Of a DNA stretch of 64,000 nucleotides, positions 23,072-31,510 are shown in pieces (the stretch's first letter is position 1; each line of letters begins with the position of its first letter). Both the position numbers and the translations under genes were made by a program. Location of the stretch: the NCBI RefSeq assembly GCF_014648355.1, contig NZ_BMQY01000005.1:372001-436000 (forward strand). Reading direction: 5' to 3'. Origin of the DNA: Couchioplanes azureus (lineage in GTDB: Bacteria > Actinomycetota > Actinomycetes > Mycobacteriales > Micromonosporaceae). The notes below the pieces were generated by a model. The model was not told the DNA's origin and searched no databases. It saw only the letters and a list, made by a program, of their open reading frames with translations.

Positions 23072-23818
23072 TCAGATCTTGGCGACCTGGTTGAAGTTCA
23101 GCTCGACCGGGGTCTCCCGGCCGAAGATCGACACCAGCACCTTGAGCTTCTGCTGGTCGGCGTTGATCTCGGAGATGGAGGCCGGCAGCGACGCGAACGC
23201 GCCGTCGGTGACGGTGACCGAGTCGCCGACCTCGAAGTCGAGGACCTTGACCTCGGGCTTGACCTTCTTCTCCTCGGCCTCGACGGCCGGGGCCAGCCAC
23301 TTGAGCACCTCGTCGAGCGACAGCGGCGCCGGCCGGTCGACCCGGTCGGTCGCGCCCACGAAGCCGGTGACGCCCGGGGTGTTGCGCACGCAGGAGTACG
23401 ACTCCGGCGTCAGGTCCATCCGGACCAGGATGTAGCCCGGGAAGACCTTGGCCTGCACCTGGTTGCGCTTGCCGTTCTTGACCTCGACCTCTTCGCGCGT
23501 CGGCACCTCGACCTGGAAGATGAAGTCCTCCATGTCGAGGCTCGTGATCCGGGTCTCGAGGTTGGTCTTGACCTTGTTCTCGTAACCGGCGTACGAGTGC
23601 ACCACGTACCAGTCGCCGGGGGCGTAGCGCAGCTTCTGGCGCAGCTCGGCGACCGGGTCGTAGTCCTCGTCCGCCTCGGGCGCCTCGGCCTCGGGCGCGT
23701 CGGCCACCGAGTCGGCGGCGGGCTCGGTTGCGGCCTCGACCGACTCGGCGTCGCCCGCGGTCGCCACCGAGGACTGCTCGTCGGCGGATTGGGCGGTCTC
23801 GTCGTCGTACTCAGGCAC
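23072..23818 (-). CDS. nusG: Transcription termination/antitermination protein NusG
   Basis: 248-residue NusG with an acidic actinobacterial N-terminal extension (~75 residues), the NGN domain (WYVVHSYAGYENKVKTNLET, VFPGYILVRMDLTPESYSCV, NTPGVTGFVG) and C-terminal KOW domain (VGDSVTVTDGAFASLPASIS ... VSIFGRETPVELNFNQV). Start is GTG at 23818. It lies 27 bases after secE. The protein binds RNA polymerase and couples it to Rho or the ribosome. Confidence 0.98.
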   Translation of the reverse strand: MPEYDDETAQSADEQSSVATAGDAESVEAATEPAADSVADAPEAEAPEADEDYDPVAELRQKLRYAPGDWYVVHSYAGYENKVKTNLETRITSLDMEDFIFQVEVPTREEVEVKNGKRNQVQAKVFPGYILVRMDLTPESYSCVRNTPGVTGFVGATDRVDRPAPLSLDEVLKWLAPAVEAEEKKVKPEVKVLDFEVGDSVTVTDGAFASLPASISEINADQQKLKVLVSIFGRETPVELNFNQVAKI

Positions 23819-23845
23819 GCTTGCTCACTTCCGTAACTGTCAGCT

Positions 23846-24223
23846 TCAGTTGCCGAACGACGCCAGGACGGCCTTGCTGAACCCCAGGTCCAGCAGGGCG
23901 ACGATCGCGGTCACCACGGTGACGAAGACGATCACGACGCTGGTGTAGGTCAGCAGCTCATTGCGGGTCGGCCAGATGACCTTACGCAGCTCGCTGACGA
24001 CCTCGCGGAAGAAACCGCCGATGCGGTTGCCGCCCCGGCCTTCCTTCTTCGCCTTCGGCTTGTCGTCGTTCTCCGTGCGCTCCCGGACGGCGGTTCCACC
24101 GCCGCGGGTCACCGGCTCGTCGACGTCCTCCTGGGCCTGGTCGTCGGCGACTGCGTCGTCGAACGCCTCGTCCCCGGGGCGGTCGCCTGCAGCGTCGTCA
24201 CCGGGTCGCTTCCTCTCGGCCAC
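23846..24223 (-). CDS. secE: Preprotein translocase subunit SecE
   Basis: 125-residue SecE with a long charged N-terminal tail and one C-terminal transmembrane helix. Conserved segment FFREVVSELRKVIWPTRNEL precedes TYTSVVIVFVTVVTAIVALL, the family's single anchor. GTG start at 24223. Part of the SecYEG channel; upstream of nusG and downstream of tRNA-Trp, the usual actinobacterial order. Confidence 0.97.
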   Translation of the reverse strand: MAERKRPGDDAAGDRPGDEAFDDAVADDQAQEDVDEPVTRGGGTAVRERTENDDKPKAKKEGRGGNRIGGFFREVVSELRKVIWPTRNELLTYTSVVIVFVTVVTAIVALLDLGFSKAVLASFGN

Positions 24224-24341
24224 TTCGCCCTCTTCCGTCGTCGGTCGGTGGATGTCGCATCAGCGCGCCCTACGCGGCGCACGGACGTTACCGGCGGCCC
24301 GCGCCGGGCGGTCCGCCGCCGGGCCGTACGGGTTCGGTGCG

Positions 24342-24414
<73 letters not shown>

Positions 24415-24590
24415 ACGTGGGAACGGCCATGCCCACCGCACGCTTCGCATGCGAAAGACAGGGTCGATTACCCCACGGCGGACCAGTGTACGGGTTCGCT
24501 TCCGTGATTCCCAACCCGGCCCCTCCCCCGGGAGTGCCGGGATGCGCCCGGGCAGGTCCCCGCCGTACGGCAGGGCGCCCGGGCGGTTCG

Positions 24591-24986
24591 TCACCTCTTG
24601 CGGACAGTGGCCCGCGCCATGGCGAGAACCTTCTCGCCGTTGCAGGTCGCGGTGATGTCGATCTTCGTGAGCCCGTCGTCGGTGACCTCCTTGACGACCC
24701 CGCTCACCACGACCTCGGTGCCCTCGTCCGTGTCCGGCACCGGGACCGGCCGGGTGAAGCGGACGCCGTACTCGACCACGGCGTCGGCGGCACCGGCCCA
24801 GTCGGCGACGGCCCGGCCGGCCAGGGCCATGGTGTACATGCCGTGGGCGATGACGCCGGGCAGGCCCACGCTCTCGGCGGCGCGGTCGCTCCAGTGGATG
24901 GTGTTGAAGTCACCGGAGGCGCCGGCGTACCGCACCAGGTCGGCCCGGGTGACGCGGAACGTGTGGGTGGGCAGCTGCTCAGCCAT
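24591..24986 (-). CDS. hadB: MaoC-type (3R)-hydroxyacyl-ACP dehydratase subunit HadB-like
   Basis: 131-residue single hot-dog protein. The hydratase motif DLVRYAGASGDFNTIHWSDR (residues ~16-35) includes the catalytic Asp-x4-His arrangement, followed by GLPGVIAHGMYTMALAGRAV. It overlaps the upstream hadA-like gene by eight bases, and sits in the rpmG-hadA-hadB-tRNA-Trp-secE order known from mycobacteria and relatives. The pair forms a heterodimeric FAS-II type dehydratase; HadB carries the catalytic residues. Confidence 0.85.
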   Translation of the reverse strand: MAEQLPTHTFRVTRADLVRYAGASGDFNTIHWSDRAAESVGLPGVIAHGMYTMALAGRAVADWAGAADAVVEYGVRFTRPVPVPDTDEGTEVVVSGVVKEVTDDGLTKIDITATCNGEKVLAMARATVRKR

Positions 24987-25437
24987 GGTCTTCCTCCCCG
25001 CGCTGGACGATCTTGGACCAGACCGTGACGACCGGCTCGCCGTCGGCGGTGGAGACCTCGGTCCGGGTGGTCAGGAAGTCGTGCCCGCTCCGGCTGGTGA
25101 TCTCCTCGACGCTGTTGACGCAGACCAGCGCGTCGCCGGCGACGACCGGCCGGGTGTAGGCGAACTTCTGGTCGCCGTGCACGACGCGGCGGTAGTCGAG
25201 GCCGAGAGCGGGATCGGCGAGGATCTGCCGGCCGGAGGCGGTCATCGTGATCACGACCGGGAAGGTGGGCGGCGCCACCACGTCGGGATAGCCGGCGGCG
25301 CGGGCCGCCTCGGGGTCGTGGTGCAGGGCGTCGGTGGCGCCGATGGCCGTGGCGAACTCACGGATCTTCTCGCGGCCCACCAGGTAGGGCTCGGTGGCCG
25401 GCCAGCTACGGCCGACGAAAGACGGGTCGAGGGGCAT
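24979..25437 (-). CDS. hadA: MaoC-like N-terminal dehydratase subunit HadA-like
   Basis: 152-residue FAS1_DH/MaoC_N type hot-dog protein (SWPATEPYLVGREKIREFAT, YPDVVAPPTFPVVITMTASG, VHGDQKFAYTRPVVAGDALV). It lacks the catalytic D/H motif of its partner, as HadA does, and probably binds the acyl chain. Stop overlaps the start of hadB, so both are coupled. No hadC is present here. Confidence 0.85.
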   Translation of the reverse strand: MPLDPSFVGRSWPATEPYLVGREKIREFATAIGATDALHHDPEAARAAGYPDVVAPPTFPVVITMTASGRQILADPALGLDYRRVVHGDQKFAYTRPVVAGDALVCVNSVEEITSRSGHDFLTTRTEVSTADGEPVVTVWSKIVQRGEEDHG

Positions 25438-25522
25438 GAGGGGAAACTACCCTGTCGGCCGCCGCCGCATAAGAACCTGCACGGACCGCGCAAGATTGCG
25501 CCCCGGGCCCGGACAAAGGAAA

Positions 25523-25553
25523 CGGCGGCCACCCTGGTGCAGGGTGACCGCCG
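25523..25553. terminator. Terminator hairpin between rpmG and hadA
   Basis: 14-base arms cggcggccaccctg and cagggtgaccgccg (one mismatch) around a 3-base loop, 13 bases after the rpmG stop. Reads as an intrinsic terminator or attenuator on the minus strand. Confidence 0.55.
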
Positions 25554-25565
25554 GTTCGCGAAGGC

Positions 25566-25733
25566 TCAGCGGGTCTCGCGGTGCAAGGTGTGCTTGCCGT
25601 CCCGGGGGCAGAACTTCTTCAGCTCGATGCGGTCCGGGTCGTTGCGCCGGTTCTTGCGCGTGATGTAGTTGCGGTCCTTGCACTCCGTACACGCCAAGGT
25701 GATCTTGGGACGGACGTCGGTCGCCTTGGCCAC
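25566..25733 (-). CDS. rpmG: 50S ribosomal protein L33
   Basis: 55-residue L33: starts MAKATDVRPKITLACTECKD (GTG at 25733) and has the zinc-site pair CTEC followed by a modified second half FCPRDGKHTLHRETR, in which only one Cys remains (KKFCPRDGKH), as in actinobacterial L33 forms with a partly lost zinc ribbon. GGAAGG precedes the start by nine bases. Confidence 0.95.
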   Translation of the reverse strand: MAKATDVRPKITLACTECKDRNYITRKNRRNDPDRIELKKFCPRDGKHTLHRETR

Positions 25734-25857
25734 GGCGGGGTGCCTTCCTGCTCACGGATTACATACGGCATACCAGCGTAGACGCTTGCCACGCAGACAT
25801 GCAAAACGCCGGACGTCGCCCGGGGTCGCACGGCATCCGGGACGAGTCCCGGACCAG

Positions 25858-25930
25858 TAGCGGTGGCCGGACTTGAACCGGCGACACAGCGATTATGAGC
25901 CGCTTGCTCTGCCATCTGAGCTACACCGCC
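25858..25930 (-). tRNA. tRNA-Met (elongator, CAT anticodon)
   Basis: 73 bases: acceptor GGCGGTG with CACCGCT (one G-U), D-arm GCTCAGATGGCAGAGC, anticodon loop CTCATAA, T-arm GCCGGTTCAAGTCCGGC. First acceptor pair G-U and lack of the initiator's three G-C anticodon-stem run mark it as an elongator. Confidence 0.95.
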
Positions 25931-25976
25931 GCGCCAGGCTGAAATCCCGCGCCTGAGGGCGGATCACGAACCCGGG

Positions 25977-26052
25977 TGGAGCCCCCTTACGGAATCGAAC
26001 CGTAGACCTTCTCCTTACCATGGAGACGCTCTGCCGACTGAGCTAAGGGGGC
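25977..26052 (-). tRNA. tRNA-Thr (GGT anticodon), CCA encoded
   Basis: 76 bases including encoded CCA: acceptor GCCCCCT/AGGGGGC, D-arm GCTCAGTCGGCAGAGC, anticodon loop ATGGTAA, T-arm TACGGTTCGATTCCGTA. Tandem with tRNA-Met. Confidence 0.95.
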
Positions 26053-26151
26053 GCGCGCGATCTCTCGCTTGTTGCGCAGGGAGAAGCTTACACGGCCGCG
26101 CAGCGGAGGTGAAATCGGCACCCCGGTGCGGCGAAACCGCAGTTCAGCGGC

Positions 26152-28680
26152 TCAGCCCACGGCGCGCAGGCGCCGTACCTCGCCGGTCGGGGTCTCCTCG
26201 GGCTCGGTCTGCGCGCTCAGCCAGGTGTTGAGCCGCTCCACCGGAAGCGGGCGGCTGAAGAAGTACCCCTGCCCGATCTCGCAGCCCAGCTCGGCCAGCA
26301 GATCCAGGGTGAGTTCACTCTCCACCCCCTCCGCGACCACCGTGAGGCCGAACTCGCGGGAGAGCCCGATCACCGCCCGTACGATCGCCAGGTCGCCCGA
26401 GTCGGTCGCCATGCCCTGGACGAAGCTGTCGTCGATCTTCACCTCGTGCACCGGAAGCTGGCGGAGGTAGGAGAGCGACGAGGCGCCCGTACCGAAGTCG
26501 TCGACCGAGAGCCGTACGCCCAGATCCCGCAGGCGGTAGAGGGTCGGCAGGGCCCGCTCGATCTCGCCCAGCATCCCCGGCTCGGAGATCTCGAAGGTGA
26601 CCTGCGCGGCCGGGACCCGGTATTCCTTCAGCAGCTCGTGGACCTGGTCGGGGAAGCGTGGATCGAGCAGGGTACGGGACGACAGGTTCACCGCGATGGA
26701 CAGCGGCCGTCCCGCGTCCGCCCACTCCCGGCAGTGCCGCAGGCCGGCGGTGAGGACCACCTGGGTGAGCCGGTGGAGCTGTCCGGTGTGCTCGGCCACG
26801 GCCACGAAGTCGTCCGGGGACACCTCGCCGTGCGCGGGATGTTGCCAGCGGGCCAGGCACTCGACGCCGATCAGGTGCCGGTCCTTGATGGAGACCTTGG
26901 GCTGGAAGTGCACCTCCAGCTCGCCGGCGTCCAGCGCGCGCCGCAGGTCGGCGGCGAGGCCGAGGCGGCGGGCCGCCCGGGACTCCAGGGCGGGGTGGAA
27001 CATCTGCACCCCGTACGGCAGGGCCTTGGCCGAGTTGGCGGCCAGCTCGGCGCGGCGCAGCAGGGCGTCGGGATCGTCGCCGTGGTCCGGGTGCAGGGAC
27101 ACCCCGGCGGCCGTGTCCACGTCCAGGGTGAGCGAGCCGACGACCATCGGGCCCCGGAGCTGCTCGCGCATCTCGGTGGCCAGCCGTACGGTCTCCTCGG
27201 TGCTCTCGACCCGCAGCGTGACCACGAACTCGTCGCCGCCGATCCGGCCGACCAGCGCGCCCGGCCCGGCGATGCCCCGCAGCCGCTCGGCCACCTCGGC
27301 CAGCAGCTTGTCGCCGGCGGCATGCCCCATGGACTCGTTGACGTCGCGCAGGCCGTCGACGTCGAAGAGGATGACGGCGACCACCTCGCCCGGCGCCCGC
27401 ACCTTGACGGCCTCGGCGAGCGCGTCGGTCACCCTCCGCCGGTTGGGCAGCGAGGTGAGTCGATCATGGTACGCGTCGAAGCGCAGCCGCTCGACCAGCC
27501 GGGAGTTCTCCACGGCCACGCCGGCGTGGGCCGCGATCGTCTCGAGCACCTGCACGTCGGCGTCGCGGAAGGTCGTGGCGTCGCCGAGCAGGTTGGTGAC
27601 CTCCAGGCTGCCCACGGTGGTCTGGCCCGAGCGCAGCGGCACCGCGATGACGTCCTTGACGCCGCTGTCGCGCAGAAAAGGGCGCAGGTGCGCGGTGTCG
27701 GGGAAGCGGGCGCCGACCGCGACCGTGGCGCCCTCCTCGAGGGCCTCCTCGCGCACCGCCGTGGGGGTGGGCGCGATGTCCAGCAGGCCCTTGCCGTCGA
27801 CCCGGGCGGTCAGCAGCACCTCGGGATGGCGGCCCTGCGCGGGCAGCCAGAGGGTGGCGTACTCGGCGCGCATCAGGGCGCAGACCCGGCTCAGCAGGAT
27901 GTCCGGGAGGCTGCCGTCGCTGCCCTGCTCGCGCATCGCCTGGGTCAGCTCGTACACCTCGGTCAGGGTGCGGTGCTGCCGGAAGAACCGGGAGAACGAG
28001 CGGAGCACGAACGCGAGGGCGAGCAGGAGCAGCCCCAGCGGGATCGCAGCCCACCAGGTCGCATCCAGCGCCACGAGGCAGACCAGGCCCATGACGATGT
28101 TGATGGCCGCGGTGACGAGCGTCTGGGACCCGGCGCGGAGGGCGTCCTGCCCGGCACGGCGGTCCTGGACGGCGGTGATCACGCCGGCGTAGGACAGCCA
28201 GCTCACCAGGGTGGCGGTGACCACGCCGGCGGAGAGGATGCCCCAGGTTCCCGGGCCGGCGCCCTCGATCTTCGGCAGGGCGGACACGACCACCAGGGCG
28301 GCGGCCGTGCGGGCCGCGGACTTGGCGACGTTGTAGGCCTGCTTGGTCACGTCCATCCGGGACCAGAGCTGCGTCGCGAGGCTGGCGACGGTCTGGGCCA
28401 GGATGACGGCCGGTGGGGAGAGGAAGTAGATCGCGAGGATGAGCGGGATCTCGTTGAGAACGACGAGGAAGGCCTGCCGGCGAACGACGACGCTCAGCAC
28501 ACTGACGTGGGCGGCGACGAAGGCCGCGAGCACCAGGAGCGCACCGGGCCACTCATGCCACCAGGCGGGCTCCCGGTACCAGTAGATGGCCAGGCAGACA
28601 ACTGCGAAGATCGCCAGCGGCGTGGTGACGAGCCACGCGTACTGCGGAGAACGTCGACGCGACTGCGACCGCCCCGCCAT
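26152..28680 (-). CDS. Membrane-bound GAF-GGDEF-EAL cyclic-di-GMP protein
   Basis: 842 residues. N-terminal ~220 residues form six to seven membrane segments (VTTPLAIFAVVCLAIYWY, LLVLAAFVAAHVSVLSVVV, IPLGLLLLALAFVLRSF). A GAF-like region spans ~250-395 (AVGARFPDTAHLRPF ... VIAVPLRSGQTTVGSLEVTN). The GGDEF domain has intact RIGGDEFVVTLR (~490); the EAL domain has ECLARW in place of EALxR, with IAVNLSSRTL, VDDFGTGASSL, VKIDDSFVQG and VAEGVES all present. Both synthesis and hydrolysis of c-di-GMP look possible. The domain order matches large actinobacterial regulators of development. Upstream on the same strand lies a small secreted-peptide gene. Confidence 0.92.
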   Translation of the reverse strand: MAGRSQSRRRSPQYAWLVTTPLAIFAVVCLAIYWYREPAWWHEWPGALLVLAAFVAAHVSVLSVVVRRQAFLVVLNEIPLILAIYFLSPPAVILAQTVASLATQLWSRMDVTKQAYNVAKSAARTAAALVVVSALPKIEGAGPGTWGILSAGVVTATLVSWLSYAGVITAVQDRRAGQDALRAGSQTLVTAAINIVMGLVCLVALDATWWAAIPLGLLLLALAFVLRSFSRFFRQHRTLTEVYELTQAMREQGSDGSLPDILLSRVCALMRAEYATLWLPAQGRHPEVLLTARVDGKGLLDIAPTPTAVREEALEEGATVAVGARFPDTAHLRPFLRDSGVKDVIAVPLRSGQTTVGSLEVTNLLGDATTFRDADVQVLETIAAHAGVAVENSRLVERLRFDAYHDRLTSLPNRRRVTDALAEAVKVRAPGEVVAVILFDVDGLRDVNESMGHAAGDKLLAEVAERLRGIAGPGALVGRIGGDEFVVTLRVESTEETVRLATEMREQLRGPMVVGSLTLDVDTAAGVSLHPDHGDDPDALLRRAELAANSAKALPYGVQMFHPALESRAARRLGLAADLRRALDAGELEVHFQPKVSIKDRHLIGVECLARWQHPAHGEVSPDDFVAVAEHTGQLHRLTQVVLTAGLRHCREWADAGRPLSIAVNLSSRTLLDPRFPDQVHELLKEYRVPAAQVTFEISEPGMLGEIERALPTLYRLRDLGVRLSVDDFGTGASSLSYLRQLPVHEVKIDDSFVQGMATDSGDLAIVRAVIGLSREFGLTVVAEGVESELTLDLLAELGCEIGQGYFFSRPLPVERLNTWLSAQTEPEETPTGEVRRLRAVG

Positions 28681-28737
28681 TGCGCGCTCCTCGTCGTCGA
28701 ACCGTCAGGCGGTACCGTCCGCAAGAACGGCTCGGGC

Positions 28738-28893
28738 CTACTGCCAGTCGATGTCACCCAAGAGGGGCTGGAAAGCTGCGATCGCCGATCCCCCGGTCGC
28801 GTGCTCGCTCGACGCGGTCGCGGCGGCGCCGCCGGCCAGGGCCACGAGCACGAAAACCAAGCCGGCGAGGCGGCCCAGCTTCCTTGCAGACAT
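28738..28893 (-). CDS. Small secreted peptide with signal sequence
   Basis: 51 codons: MSARKLGRLAGLVFVLVALA then GGAAATASSEHATGG and a short tail AIAAFQPLLGDIDWQ. A positively charged start and a 13-residue hydrophobic core with AxA-like cleavage region predict Sec export, leaving a peptide of about 25 residues. The ribosome binding site CGAGGAGAAAAC is excellent. It lies 57 bases upstream of the GGDEF-EAL gene on the same strand. I do not recognise a family; an extracellular signal peptide is one idea. Being small and well initiated, it looks genuine. Confidence 0.65.
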   Translation of the reverse strand: MSARKLGRLAGLVFVLVALAGGAAATASSEHATGGSAIAAFQPLLGDIDWQ

Positions 28894-29103
28894 GTTTTCT
28901 CCTCGTACGAAAAGGTCGCTCGGGTGGGGGGTTCCATGATGGTGCCACACGCTGAGTACGTCAGACACCGTCCATCGGCGGGTCGAACCCGCACATGCCG
29001 AAATCTTGGCTAAACGGCTGAGGCGGGCAGGTAACTCCGACCCGCAATATTGATAGCTTTGCGCCCGAAATGGCGGCAGATGCGAGGTGGATTCGCGTGT
29101 CAA

Positions 29104-29137
29104 CGTCAAGCTCCCTTGACGTCAGGCTGTCTTGACG
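29104..29137. promoter_or_regulatory. Three CTTGACG/CGTCAAG heptamers upstream of the HTH gene
   Basis: cgtcaag at 29104-29110, cttgacg at 29115-29121 and cttgacg at 29131-29137 form an inverted pair plus a direct copy, 13-46 bases upstream of the ATG at 29151. TTGACG is also a good -35 hexamer. The cluster looks like an operator, perhaps autoregulatory. Confidence 0.5.
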
Positions 29138-29150
29138 TGACACTGCACAA

Positions 29151-29552
29151 ATGACTACTCCTGATGAACTGGAACAACAGCACACGCTGTCCACCGCCAC
29201 AACGCGTTACGACGAGCTGAGGATGCGGGAAGCGCTCGCCGCGATGACCGGCGACGGCTTCGACGACGCACCGCCGCTGAGCCGGCAGGAGAGCCTTGAG
29301 CTGCTCGCTCTCAGCGAGGTCGTCAGCCGCAAGGCGGGATACGGCCGCCAGGCGATGGTCCGCTCGGCCCGCGCCGCGGGGGCCTCGTGGACCCAGATCG
29401 GCGCCGCCCTGGGCACCAGCAAGCAGGCCGCCTGGGAGGCCCACAACCGCTGGATCGAGGAGCAGGCACGCCAGCACGAGCGGACGGGCTACGAGGGTCT
29501 GGGCCCCGACGAGGCCGACGCGGCCCGCGGGCTCGCCGGCAACCCGGACTGA
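29151..29552 (+). CDS. Helix-turn-helix DNA-binding protein (unnamed actinobacterial family)
   Basis: 133 residues with a predicted HTH at ~78-100 (RAAGASWTQIGAALGTSKQA), a form found in many short actinobacterial proteins of unknown role. The preceding helix (LELLALSEVVSRKAGYGRQA) may support dimerisation. No ribosome binding site is obvious and the ATG follows the operator-like repeats closely, so the message may be nearly leaderless. Probably a regulator; targets unknown. Confidence 0.7.
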   Translation: MTTPDELEQQHTLSTATTRYDELRMREALAAMTGDGFDDAPPLSRQESLELLALSEVVSRKAGYGRQAMVRSARAAGASWTQIGAALGTSKQAAWEAHNRWIEEQARQHERTGYEGLGPDEADAARGLAGNPD

Positions 29553-29579
29553 GCCTTCGCCACCATTTCCGGAGCCGGG

Positions 29580-30389
29580 TTAATCACCCGTCGCGGCGGG
29601 GTGATCGGTCGCACTGTATTGCGACCAGGAACCGGGATAGAGACGCCCGATGCCGAGCCCCGCGTGTTCCATCGCCAGCAAGTTATGGCACGCGGTGACG
29701 CCGGAACCGCAATAGGACACGACGTCACTGCCGGCATGCACACCCACCGCCGCGAACCGTTCCCGCAACCGGGGAACCGGAAGAAAGCGGCCCCGCTCGT
29801 CGACATTCTCCCGGCACGGCAGGTTGCGCGCCCCGGGAATGTGCCCGGCCCGCGGATCGACCGGCTCCGCGTCGCCGCGGAACCGCCCGGGGTCCCGCGC
29901 GTCCAGCACCACGGCATCCCCGCCGGCGGCGGCCTCCAGGTCGGCCAGGCGGTCGCCCGGCCACGGCCGGGGCGTGAAGACCGCGCGGTCCCGGCTGGTC
30001 GTCCCGCTCACCAGCGGCCCCTCGTACGCGGTGAGCCCGCCGTCGAGCAGCGCGGCGTCGTGACCGGTGGCGCGCAGCATCCAGACCAGCCGCGCCGCGA
30101 CGACACCGCCCGCGTCGTCGTACGCGACCACGGTGTCCCCGTCGCCGATCCCCGCCGCGGCCATACCCTCGGCGAAGACCTCCGGCTCGGGCAGCGGATG
30201 CCGGCCCTCGGCCGGCGAGGCGGGCCGGGCCAGCCACCGGTCCAGGTCGACGAAGACCGCGCCGGGAAGATGGCCGTTCTCGTACGCCTCGCGCCCCGAC
30301 CGCCCGTCGAGATACCAGCGGACGTCGGCCAGCACCACCGCGTCCCCGCGCTCGGCCACCCACGGAAAGTCGACGACCGGACCGATCAC
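29580..30389 (-). CDS. sseA: Thiosulfate/3-mercaptopyruvate sulfurtransferase (rhodanese)
   Basis: 269-residue tandem rhodanese. The N-terminal domain (VVLADVRWYLDGRSGREAYE, HLPGAVFVDLDRWLARP) is inactive and structural; the C-terminal domain carries the active-site loop SYCGSGVTACHNLLAMEHAG with catalytic Cys ~229. CGSGVTA is the loop of mercaptopyruvate-type sulfurtransferases. Role in sulfur transfer or cyanide/cysteine catabolism. Followed after 18 bases by a small membrane-protein gene transcribed in the same direction upstream. Confidence 0.92.
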   Translation of the reverse strand: MIGPVVDFPWVAERGDAVVLADVRWYLDGRSGREAYENGHLPGAVFVDLDRWLARPASPAEGRHPLPEPEVFAEGMAAAGIGDGDTVVAYDDAGGVVAARLVWMLRATGHDAALLDGGLTAYEGPLVSGTTSRDRAVFTPRPWPGDRLADLEAAAGGDAVVLDARDPGRFRGDAEPVDPRAGHIPGARNLPCRENVDERGRFLPVPRLRERFAAVGVHAGSDVVSYCGSGVTACHNLLAMEHAGLGIGRLYPGSWSQYSATDHPAATGD

Positions 30390-30407
30390 TCTGGCTCCTC
30401 GGCTGTG

Positions 30408-30710
30408 CTAGCTGTCCTCGGTAGGCCTGCCCCGGCGCGGCCGGTACCTCACCAGGGCGACCCCGACGAGGACGATGGCGAACGCGCTCACGGCGGCGGC
30501 GGCAGGCCCGCCCGGAATCATCTGCCCCACCACCATCAAAAGCAACGCCGCCCCGAACAACAGGTGGTACAGGGCGGCGTCACGAACGCGGCGGAAGTTC
30601 CGCATGGTGCTGGGCGGGGCGCTGCCGGTGGCCAGCATCTTCACCCCGAAGAGCAACAGAGCCAGCCCGATGACGCCGCCGACGACCAGCGTCGCCGTAC
30701 CAAGGTCCAT
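30408..30710 (-). CDS. Small three-helix membrane protein, function unknown
   Basis: 100 residues with three hydrophobic segments (LVVGGVIGLALLLFGVKML, LLFGAALLLMVVGQMI, AVSAFAIVLVGVALVRY) and a basic C-terminus RPRRGRPTEDS. I do not recognise a family. It lies directly upstream of the rhodanese gene and may share its promoter. Confidence 0.65.
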   Translation of the reverse strand: MDLGTATLVVGGVIGLALLLFGVKMLATGSAPPSTMRNFRRVRDAALYHLLFGAALLLMVVGQMIPGGPAAAAVSAFAIVLVGVALVRYRPRRGRPTEDS

Positions 30711-30744
30711 GGACCTCAGTCTGCGCCGCGGTGGGGTGCTTCAC

Positions 30745-30761
30745 CGGTAGTTGGTGAACTG
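30745..30761. repeat. Left copy of 17-bp direct repeat (3' end of yajQ)
   Basis: cggtagttggtgaactg, identical to 32325-32341 within the end of yajQ. Read on the minus strand with its left neighbour it spells ...Gln-Phe-Thr-Asn-Tyr-Arg-stop (TGA), the yajQ C-terminus. It has no coding role here and looks like a duplicated integration target. Confidence 0.8.
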
Positions 30762-30767
30762 GCCGGG

Positions 30768-31487
30768 TCACGGCTTCGAGCTGCCGCCGCTTCGCCGTCG
30801 CGTGACGTCAGGGACCTGCAGCCGGGTCGCGGTCAGCAGAGCCTGGACCGCCGCCGCGTCGCCCGTGATCACGATCCCCTGCGCATCCTCGATCGGGGAT
30901 CCGCCGATGACGAGTGCCTTCCAGGCCGAAGTACTCGCCTGGACCCGGGCGTCGACGTCGTCGGGGATCGGCTCCTTCGTGATCCTGGTGCCGGCCGGAC
31001 CTACCGTCGCCAGGTATCCGACCGGCTCGTTCCCGGCGCTACGGGAGTCGGTGAGCTGCAACGCGACACGGCGGGGCACGTCGCTCCCCGGCGCCGGCCG
31101 CGCATGCGCCCTCATGGCGAGGACCAGCGTGTCGGGACTCATGTCGGCCTGCAGCGGCAGCCGAGGCGATCGCACAGCCCACCGTGACAACGCCGCGTTG
31201 ACCTCTTCGAGTTCCCGTCCCCAGTCCGTGAGCTCATAGACGGTGCTGTCTGCGGGTCGGGGCAGTAAGCGCCGGTCGACGATGCCGGACTCCTCCAGAT
31301 CGTGCAGCCTGCGGGAGAGCACGCTCGGACCTATCCCGGGGATGTCGTGCTGGAGGTCGATGAAGCGCTTCGGGCCCAGCACCAGCTCGCGCACGATGAT
31401 GAGCGCCCACCGGTCCCCGATGAGATCCAGCGCGTGGGCGGCGGCGCATCCGTCGTTGTATGAGCCATATGTCCTTCGCGTCACCAC
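30768..31487 (-). CDS. HxlR-family transcriptional regulator with C-terminal sterol-carrier-like extension
   Basis: 239 residues. The winged-helix domain (residues ~10-105) reads CAAAHALDLIGDRWALIIVR, ELVLGPKRFIDLQHDIPGIG, PSVLSRRLHDLEESGIVDRR, the standard HxlR pattern with Cys13 that can sense redox or aldehydes. The C-terminal ~130 residues (SPDTLVLAMRAHARPAPGSD ... AWKALVIGGSPIEDAQGIVI) resemble an SCP2-like ligand-binding domain, seen in longer actinobacterial HxlR proteins. Divergent to the mycothiol-isomerase-type gene; a perfect palindrome lies between them. Start GTG at 31487; the next GTG is also possible. Confidence 0.88.
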   Translation of the reverse strand: MVTRRTYGSYNDGCAAAHALDLIGDRWALIIVRELVLGPKRFIDLQHDIPGIGPSVLSRRLHDLEESGIVDRRLLPRPADSTVYELTDWGRELEEVNAALSRWAVRSPRLPLQADMSPDTLVLAMRAHARPAPGSDVPRRVALQLTDSRSAGNEPVGYLATVGPAGTRITKEPIPDDVDARVQASTSAWKALVIGGSPIEDAQGIVITGDAAAVQALLTATRLQVPDVTRRRSGGSSKP

Positions 31488-31510
31488 CTCACCAGGCTAG
31501 CTACTTGCGC

